Of a DNA stretch of 64,000 nt, positions 58,401-64,000 are shown piece after piece. Positions within the stretch are counted from its first letter, which is position 1; the number at the start of each line of letters is the position of its first letter. The DNA lies in the NCBI GenBank assembly GCA_905178155.1, contig CAJINV010000015.1:1604538-1668537 (forward strand), written 5' to 3'. Under the pieces are notes generated by a model that did not search any database, was not told the DNA's origin, and worked only from the letters and a program-made list of their open reading frames with translations. This DNA comes from Amoebophrya sp. A120. Its lineage: Eukaryota > Sar > Dinophyceae > Syndiniales > Amoebophryaceae. Position numbers and translations under genes: made by a program.

Positions 58401-59414
58401 TTGCCGCAAGTTGTGAACATCAATGCGTCGTCGTCTACTGCGTCGCTGACCAAAGTGGATCTCGGACTGCCACCGGTGATCAACGAGTATCAGATGCAAA
58501 AATGTCTGGGTCTGGGAGATTGCAAGCTTTGCCATGCATATTTTGCATGATCCATAATGCCTGTAATGCACGGCCCTAGAATCACAGATTTTTAGAGCGC
58601 TTCCGCATGGTGCCTATTCCGCATGACAAATGCGATCTCCGCGGAGCACAAAATCTATTCCTCTTACAACTGGTCACGCAATGGAAATTTTTTTCGAATC
58701 CAGAGACAGCATCACAAGTTTTGAATCTTCCAGACCCAGACATATTTGCAGTTGATAATGAGCAAGAGGATTCCATTTCCCAAGCGGAATCGTTTCTAAT
58801 GCTGCGATATGCATTGCAAAAGTATCGTACTAGTAGTAATCGCAATACAAATTAGCGCAGCATGACAAATGCAATTTGCCATGCTGATTCGGCTTGGTAA
58901 GGCGATTTGTCTTGCATGATTGAGATTAGTACGAGTACGATTCTTTTGCAATGCATATGCGATCGAGTATTTTGCCGCCGCCAAAGACGAATCCGAACAG
59001 GAGTAAGAACATATGCACTGCAAAAGTATCGTAGTCGTAGTAATTGCATTCATGCATTACAATTTTTTTTCCTAAGGTAAACCCGCATTAGAAATTTTAT
59101 TTCTCATGCTGAGGAAATTTGTATTGCAATTACTACTAGTACGATACTTTTGCAGTTCATAGAACAGTTGGACAAACAAAAATGCAGCGGTGAACAACCA
59201 CGCGACTAGTGGGGTGTCGTTTCTGAAGAGTAACATTAACAGCGCGGCGGGAGCGACGTCGTCCAAAGTAGATAATCGTCCTCCAGCGGCCGCAGTTATG
59301 AGCAGCATAGCGGCGAATAATGCAAACAACAAAATTGCTGTGCCAAAGTTAATCAATTTGGAGCCCTTTGGAGGCGGAGCCAGTTCTGGTGCCGGTGCGG
59401 GCGGTGCTGCGTAG
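49456..59414 (+). CDS. Large coiled-coil, low-complexity protein
   Basis: Twenty-one exons: 49456-49713, 49869-50123, 50400-50459, 50779-50872, 51076-51163, 51427-51463, 51647-51714, 51956-52213, 52481-52577, 52895-52993, 53265-54018, 54361-54787, 55057-55481, 55709-56311, 56617-56645, 56860-56942, 57200-57250, 57623-58487, 58763-58807, 58963-59011, 59167-59414; 4893 nt, 1630 residues. Nineteen introns are introners; 50873-51075 is GT-AG. After a non-repetitive N-terminal ~150 residues (WLSVERYGEPAVRIALETML), a long coiled coil follows (ELADEMEKLKTKHADLEKTK, KDLEKTLKDLELENEEVKNE, SKIIELEQLNHQLETSLGEL), ending near KLIAEYNLMREVDLTKK. The remaining ~1100 residues are Ser/Thr/Asn/Gly-rich, probably disordered, with scattered basic SP motifs (ARARSLSPT, SRSPSPD, RRSLSPGT). 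The family is not recognised. A cytoskeletal or scaffolding role, possibly phosphorylated at the SP sites, is inference. The 50460-50773 introner border is the weakest joint. Confidence 0.82.
49714..49863 (+). mobile_element. Introner, family IE-6
   Basis: 150 bp, left end diverged (TACCCTGTACAAGAGCATCG). Perfect TSD TCGAA. Removal gives WLSVERYGEPAV. Confidence 0.88.
50124..50394 (+). mobile_element. Introner, family IE-1
   Basis: 271 bp; right terminus GATG instead of GATA. Perfect TSD ACGCA. Removal gives KTKHADLEKTK. Confidence 0.88.
50460..50773 (+). mobile_element. Introner, family IE-8
   Basis: 314 bp with good inverted ends, but the flanking 5-mers (AACTT and GTTTG) do not match. 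Excision of the expected length still keeps frame (QAKLEGDGDEV). Confidence 0.72.
51164..51421 (+). mobile_element. Introner, family IE-4
   Basis: 258 bp. Perfect TSD TTGCA. Removal gives KYSALQLELSTKD. Confidence 0.89.
51464..51641 (+). mobile_element. Introner, family IE-6
   Basis: 178 bp. TSD AGGAG/CGGAG (4 of 5). The upstream exon is 37 nt. Removal gives KIEELSMAIL. Confidence 0.87.
51715..51950 (+). mobile_element. Introner, family IE-4
   Basis: 236 bp. Perfect TSD CAGCT. Removal gives FKDQLQANTTA. Confidence 0.9.
52214..52475 (+). mobile_element. Introner, family IE-1
   Basis: 262 bp, ends diverged. Perfect TSD AACAA. Removal gives KNENKSLKQKL. Confidence 0.88.
52578..52889 (+). mobile_element. 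Introner, family IE-1, long copy
   Basis: 312 bp, longer and more diverged than other IE-1 copies. TSD TTGGC/TTGGG (4 of 5). Removal gives LETSLGELRIRL. Confidence 0.84.
52994..53259 (+). mobile_element. Introner, family IE-1
   Basis: 266 bp. TSD GACTG/GGCTG (4 of 5). Removal gives ETSGLQKFLSD. Confidence 0.88.
54019..54355 (+). mobile_element. Introner, family IE-8
   Basis: 337 bp. TSD CACAG/CACGG (4 of 5). Removal gives LQFTGTSPNGS. Confidence 0.85.
54788..55051 (+). mobile_element. Introner, family IE-1
   Basis: 264 bp. Perfect TSD CAACA. Removal gives NSYQQDASYRT. Confidence 0.9.
55482..55703 (+). mobile_element. Introner, family IE-2
   Basis: 222 bp. TSD TCAGC/TCAAC (4 of 5). Removal gives GHLDQHLPHSK. 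Confidence 0.88.
56312..56611 (+). mobile_element. Introner, family IE-1
   Basis: 300 bp. Perfect TSD GTCCG. Lengthened by a tandem GGAAAATCTGCATG duplication near the right end. The next exon is 29 nt. Confidence 0.88.
56646..56854 (+). mobile_element. Introner, family IE-9
   Basis: 209 bp; inverted GAAAAAACTGTTTCACTGTAA-type ends (20-base limit: GAAAAAACTGTTTCACTG). Perfect TSD GGCGG. Removal gives SQHWRGREKVL. Confidence 0.88.
56943..57194 (+). mobile_element. Introner, family IE-1
   Basis: 252 bp. Perfect TSD AATTC. Removal gives SNNNSVQEPNT. Confidence 0.9.
57251..57617 (+). mobile_element. Introner, family IE-4, long copy
   Basis: 367 bp against about 235 bp for other IE-4 copies, so about 130 bp is extra. 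Perfect TSD TCCCA. Removal gives LISHSMKTTSH. Confidence 0.89.
58488..58757 (+). mobile_element. Introner, family IE-1
   Basis: 270 bp. TSD ACGAG/ATGAG (4 of 5). Removal gives PPVINEQEDSI. Confidence 0.87.
58808..58957 (+). mobile_element. Introner, family IE-6
   Basis: 150 bp. Perfect TSD TGCGA. Removal gives FLMLRSSILPPP. Confidence 0.89.
59012..59161 (+). mobile_element. Introner, family IE-6
   Basis: 150 bp. Perfect TSD GAACA. Only 54 bp after the previous IE-6 copy and of identical length. Removal gives NRSKNSWTNKN. Confidence 0.89.
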
Positions 59415-60835
59415 AAATTGCCCAGGGTGGAGATAATAAATTACAGAACGCTGTAGGGCTACGCATACTGTGGGTAATATACGCAGATACAACTACCTGG
59501 TAGGACAAACACACGCTAAAGCAGTTGTCAAAGTACTTTTAGCAAAGGACGGGCCTATAATTTCTGTTCTCATTTGTGGCACCACGAGCAAAGGTTTATA
59601 GCAAGCGATGCAAGTAGAAGTTGGAAGATTAACCTCGATTTTCGTTAAAAGCTTTACACGGTTTTACATTTTGTGAGCTCGTTCGTGCAGTACCTAGAAT
59701 AGAAGTTTCACAATCGGAAAAAGAACCTGCTTGATGATGAATCAGAATCGTTTTTTGAGAATCACATTTCACATCGATATAGCAGCACTCGTATGTGCTT
59801 TGCGTTTGAATCGTTTTTTGGTAATCATGTACATGTTTTTATGGCCATATGTTGTGAATAGACAAGTTTCGGATACCAAATATGCATTGAGTTTTTCTTG
59901 GATACTCTATTACAGCAGGAACGCTAGAGCTATGTTTCTTTCTCTGTACAATAAATTTGAATTTGGAAAAACGAAAAAATATTTATGACGCGTGATTCTG
60001 TTTCGCACTTTTTTCCGATTTCGTGACTGGGGCTTCTGTAACAACTGCGCTGGTCTTGTTCTCATCGTTACATGCTGTGAAGTGTATACTATTGCCAGAG
60101 ATAACTACGCTCCTACGCTTCAACGTTCTGAGCACATTCGTATTCTGTCGTAGAGTTTTTCGTATTGATGATCGCATTGGGTCTGCTCCTGCGGCGTTAT
60201 TTTGGGGTCGTCTGTCTCTGGAATAAAAGAATAAAGGGCCGCGGCACACAAAGACAAACACATCAAACACGTAGAGCAGTATAATTTCGGTTGAGAGAAG
60301 AAGACCATGAGAAAATCATGTGAATAGAAAAGTTTTTCTCGGTAGCAATCCTGCAGTACGTACGTTGATGAAAAAAATGAAATTTGCAGCTCCAAGTAGA
60401 ACGTTGATGAAGAAAATACAAATCAGGAAAGAGAGCTCGAGCTGTACTTCTAAAACTCTTCGGAAATAAATGGATCTACGTACGAAAAGGATTGTCTTTG
60501 TGAGTTTTTTCTCTCTGTACCTCCTGGTTTATTTTCCCGATGCGACTACGTACCGTATCTCAAAAAAACACAGTGACCCATTTTTTTCAGCAAATCTCGT
60601 CCCCACTAGTTAGCACCCAGCCTACCCTTTAGCCCCTTTTTGAGTAGTTTCATCCCTAGTAGCGACCTTTATAGCGTCAGCATCAGCGTCGGGTATTTCA
60701 TCAACTTGATTTGAAGACAAGGTGGGCACCCAACTACCCCTAGTATCCTTTGGCGAGACAGATTGCGGCTCTTTGTTCTTTGAGTACGAGTAGACGAGTC
60801 AGAGTCTGTGTCTATCTAGTAGACGAGGACTAGTT
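59415..60835. other. Intergenic region
   Basis: About 1.4 kb, AT-rich, with no introner and no supported exon. It may include an unrecognised first exon of the next gene, which lacks an ATG at its upstream open end. Confidence 0.45.
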
Positions 60836-62962
60836 TTGAAGAAGATAAAGTATCAGGACGTCGAGAGTATTTTTGAACAAGCGGCCAAGCTACACAAACA
60901 TGACCTTCCGCATTTCCCAGTCTACAACTTTCCAGTAAAAGTCCCAGAGCAGAGTGTAGGGACGACCTCTGTTGAGAGCAGGACAACAACTGGAGCTGCA
61001 TCATCTACTACTTTCACCACCAGCAGACACCACTTGAGTAACAGTCAATCGAAGATCAACATGTTGTCCCTCACCGAGCTGAATTCCGGACTCCAGTTCT
61101 GGATGGACAGTTGCGAGCACAAGAATCACTGGGGCTGGCTTGTCTTCCACTACGCCATACTCGTGGGCGCGTCGCAACCAAGTCCGATCTGCGTGGTGTT
61201 AGCCGCGGTGATATGCGGCATCTCCGATGAGCAGTGGAAGACCTACGCGTTTGACTATTTTCATTTAGACGACAAGGACTTCGGGGTGCCCATGCTCTAC
61301 TGTGTCTGGGTGCCGTTGATGGTGGCCGTGACGTACTGGATAAACGGGGGCTTTCTGCTCGCGTTGGACTGGTCCAGGCCAGAGGTACAAATACTTCTGT
61401 GGTGTGATTGAATACGTTTACCACTTTATTTCTTCAGTTTGTCATGCGCAGGGACATTTTTTATTCCCTCTGCTGATGACAGTTCCGCATGGCAAATCTA
61501 CATCAAAAAATTCCATCAGGTTCTCCAGGGGTTTCGCCTCCAAGCGTCCAACAAGTTGACGAAGGAAAAAATCCGCAAGTTGGTCCGGAATATCGCGATA
61601 AACATCTTCCTCGTGCTGCCCTTCATCGGGTTCCTCTTTCTAGTCCTCCAGCTGAAAACGCCATTAGGCTTGAAGCTCGAGCTATGGAAAGAAAAAAGTT
61701 TGTCACAGTCACTAACTTGCAGGTTTTGCATTACAAATTTTTTTAGCAGCACAGTTTTTCCTTGTATTGCAGAAACACTAGGGTAATCCCCTATGAAGCT
61801 TGGCTGTCATGCATTTTTACGCATGACAGCCAATTTTGTATTGCAAAAATGCGCATGAGTGATCGTGACGCTCTTTTTCTGTTTGATACGAGCCAACACT
61901 CCCGAGCTACATGAGCAGAGCCGTGCACACGTTTATCTCCGTGTTCTTCGTCAACGAGGTGCTGTTTTTCTACGGGCACTGGCTCTTTCACGCGAACAAG
62001 TGGCTTTACAAAAGTATTCTTGGCAGATTTTTTTTTCTTGTTTCCATCAAGTTCTATCTAAATCTAACTTCTTGGTTCTATTTCCTTTTCGTTTTCAGCA
62101 TGAGAAATTCACTTTGTTTTGCAAGAATGGCATGACAAATCAAACCACAGACATCCACAAGATCCACCACGAGTTCACCGCCCCGAACGCTTTCGCCGCG
62201 ATCTACTGCCACCCGATAGAACTTACGCAGTGCAAAAGTATCGTACTCGTACTGAAACTGATTGCGTTTGTGCATTACAGATCTTTTTCTCAATGCAAAT
62301 CCGCATTACAAATTCAATCTGTAATGCTAAGTCAATTTGTAATGCAATTTATACTTATTAGTACGATGCTTTTGCAATGCATAGAACTCATCGTCTCCGA
62401 CTTCATCCCCCTTGGGGTGGGCCCGCTGCTTCTCAACTCTCACGTCTACGTCTTCCTCTGTTGGGCGTTGTTCGCCGTGCTCGGAACGCAGACCCACCAC
62501 AGCGGGTTCAAGTGGCCGTGGGCGAAAGGGTGGGACCATCAGCCCGAGTTTCATGATCTACACCATGCGAAATTTAACGGAAACTACGGGAACATCGGGT
62601 TTTTGGACTGGCTGCACGGAACTACACTGCACTTGCCAGTAATACCGAAGACGGTGAAGGAGCCGGTAGACAATGCAGCTACGGGTTCTACATCTACTCC
62701 GGATGCAAGTACAATAGAAGGTGCTGCAGCTTCTATATCATCATCACCAACAGCGACAACAGGTCCTTCAACAACAGCCGCAAACACCGCGGAAGCTGCT
62801 GCAACATCAGCGAGAAGTAGAATAAAGCTCACAGAAATGACGATGAAGGATAGGAGTGGGGCAATGACCACGACGTCAGGCGCCGGGAGTAGAAGTTCGA
62901 GCATCAGCACAACCACGCCGGAAGATGGGATTAAAAGTTCAGCGACGGCTGCGGTGAAGTAG
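60836..62962 (+). CDS. Sterol desaturase / fatty acid hydroxylase family protein
   Basis: Integral membrane enzyme of the family that uses a histidine-bound di-iron centre and O2 to oxidise lipids (C-4 methyl sterol oxidase, C-5 desaturase and relatives). Exons: open from 60836 to about 61384 (first in-frame ATG 61060), about 61496-61682, 61894-62013, 62151-62223, 62389-62962. Two introns are introners and 62014-62150 is GT-AG; the 61385 to about 61495 intron has an unresolved 3' border. Histidine boxes: HWLFH in FFYGHWLFHANKWLY, HKIHH in NIHKIHHEFTAPNAF, and THHSGF with HDLHHAKFNGNYG. Hydrophobic segments flank them (LVFHYAILVGA, FLVLPFIGFLFLVLQ, HVYVFLCWALFAVLG). All iron ligands expected of the family appear present. 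The C-terminal ~110 residues are a Ser/Thr/Ala-rich tail absent from most relatives. The substrate, sterol or sphingolipid, cannot be told from sequence. Confidence 0.87.
61683..61888 (+). mobile_element. Introner, family IE-10
   Basis: 206 bp, the only copy with inverted GAAAAAAGTTTGTCACAG / GTGACGCTCTTTTTCTG ends. Perfect TSD CGAGC. Removal gives LKLEPTLPSYM. Confidence 0.84.
62224..62383 (+). mobile_element. Introner, family IE-6
   Basis: 160 bp. Perfect TSD GAACT. Removal gives the conserved CHPIELIVSDFIPLG. Confidence 0.9.
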
Positions 62963-64000
62963 GAATTTCGAAAGTTGGCGGGGAGAAGTTTGCGCCGGAT
63001 TAGTTGTTGGAGATCGATGCGGAACGACCGAAGGAGCATACGGAGCAGAAGAAGGTAGCGAGACCGCTTTGTCGCCGCCTATAATCTGCAGCTTTTTTTA
63101 CTTCGACTACTCGCGGCGCCGCTTTCGAAAGGGATTTTGTGTGCAGGAACCATTGATTCTTATTTGAGGTCTGAAGGCGAAAAAGGTTTGTTGATCTTCT
63201 TGTTACGAAGATGCGACTAGGATTAAAACCTGCCTCTGTTCAGCGACCTTTCAAGAAAAAACCGGAAAAGCATGTGCTTTTGAATTTGAACGCGAAGCGC
63301 ATTTTACTGAGTACGCCCGTAAGGAGTGCGTACTTGTTTATCTCGTAAAGATTTTCGTCTGTCCTAACGGCGACAAAAGAACAACTGAACATGATCGAGA
63401 AGTGTCTTCAATTGTTGTTGTGGAGCTGTTTTTACAATGAGCTGCCGCAGTTTTTTGAGTGTATTGCCGTGTTCGCTTGCCATCGTTCCAGATGGACACT
63501 GTTAGTGAGGCGAGATGATAACTGGGAGAGCGACGCTGTTAGTGGCGGCGGAGTTGCTTCGGCCAGCCTCCTGCTTGCAGGAAGCACCGCGGTGCGCGCC
63601 GTCGTGGTCACTGCCGCGCGCTGGCGCCGTGCCCTAGCAGCTGCGCCGCTTTTCGAGGCGTAAGCGGGGCCCCGGCCCGCCTTTTCGGGCCCTCGCGGCC
63701 CATCGATCCGCCGAGGGACAGCGCCGCGGCGCGCGTTGCCCTTTCCTGGCTCGCTTGGGGCCCGCATTGGGTCGATGGCTTGCCTGTGAAAGCGGCGCAG
63801 CCCCTGCTGGGGACAACCTGCGCCAACCCCGCCCCGCTCCTTAAAGTGTTGAAGGAAGCACGCCGCCGCGCGTTGCTTGGTTGTGGGGCCGGGCGGGGCC
63901 TTCGGTCTTTCTGGGCCGACGAAATTGCGCCCCTGCCCATCGGGGGCGGCGGCGGGTTTCTAAATATCCCCCCCAAGCTGGGGGGGGGGTATCGGATGGC
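62963..64000. other. Intergenic region to window end
   Basis: About 1.04 kb. The last ~360 bp (63640-64000) turn strongly GC-rich and end in a C-tract/G-tract palindrome (about 63968-63994), so a repeat or another GC-rich insert may begin here. No gene is supported; frames on both strands in this part reflect base composition. Confidence 0.45.

Noticed and set aside
62963-63990. Ala/Arg-rich frames at the window end
   Set aside because: They overlap on both strands in strongly GC-rich DNA; composition explains them.
1-64000. tRNA, rRNA or spliced-leader RNA genes
   Set aside because: Scanning by eye for tRNA B-box/T-arm sequences, rRNA-like blocks and a dinoflagellate spliced-leader sequence gave no convincing hit; a covariance search would be decisive.
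1-64000. Bacterial or viral origin of the window
   Set aside because: Spliced genes, RS-domain, SM and WD40 proteins, GT-AG introns and introners all indicate a eukaryotic nuclear genome.

Overview
This window looks like eukaryotic nuclear DNA from a dinoflagellate-grade alveolate. My best guess is an Amoebophrya-like syndinian; that rests on recalled reports of abundant non-canonical introner elements in Amoebophrya, not on a search. All nine genes I can support lie on the + strand. Most are broken into small exons by 66 related inserted elements (introners). Each element is usually 150-330 bp, begins TAT (rarely TAC or AAT), ends ATA (rarely ATG), has terminal inverted repeats, and sits between copies of a 5-bp target-site duplication (TSD). 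Removing an element plus one TSD copy restores the reading frame. For six complete genes the spliced exon lengths sum to a multiple of three with one open frame, which is strong internal support for the models.

Layout: 1-2364, 3' part of a cold-shock-like/RS-domain RNA-binding protein; 2970-9866, S9 prolyl oligopeptidase with a transit-peptide-like N terminus (1011 aa); 10924-16337, WD40 protein resembling Cdc20/Cdh1 (834 aa); 17725-29724, unknown coiled-coil/membrane protein whose second intron is a giant 8.2-kb introner filled with satellite DNA; 30924-33959, unknown coiled-coil plus multi-pass membrane protein (555 aa); 35649-41025, large protein with sequon-rich repeats and a C-terminal atypical protein kinase domain (1331 aa); 44226-48030, Sec1/Munc18 vesicle-fusion protein (621 aa); 49456-59414, large coiled-coil, low-complexity protein (1630 aa); about 60836-62962, sterol desaturase/fatty acid hydroxylase family membrane di-iron enzyme.

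The introners fall into at least ten terminal-repeat families, called IE-1 to IE-10 here. Signature left ends: IE-1 TATCAAATGCAAAAATGTC; IE-2 GTGCACAACTCCCCCTC; IE-3 AAAAACGTCCCCACCCC; IE-4 CAAACGTTACATTCTCAA; IE-5 GTGTCAGGATTGAAATCG; IE-6 TGCAAAAGTATCGTACTCG; IE-7 GCAAGAAAAAAACTRTGTG; IE-8 GAAAAATCCCCCCTCCCC; IE-9 CGAAAAAAGTGTTTACAG; IE-10 GAAAAAAGTTTGTCACAG. Despite different ends, their interiors share repeated TTGTCATGC / GCATGACAA type motifs. A second, smaller class of introns has ordinary GT-AG borders; some of these carry the same motif and may be worn-down introners.

The genes do not form one pathway: the products suggest ordinary cell functions (RNA binding, peptide turnover, cell cycle, vesicle fusion, lipid modification, signalling). 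The striking biology is the intron-generating mobile element system, including an element of over 8 kb that kept its ends and a perfect TSD. No tRNA, rRNA, CRISPR or bacterial-type operon was found.
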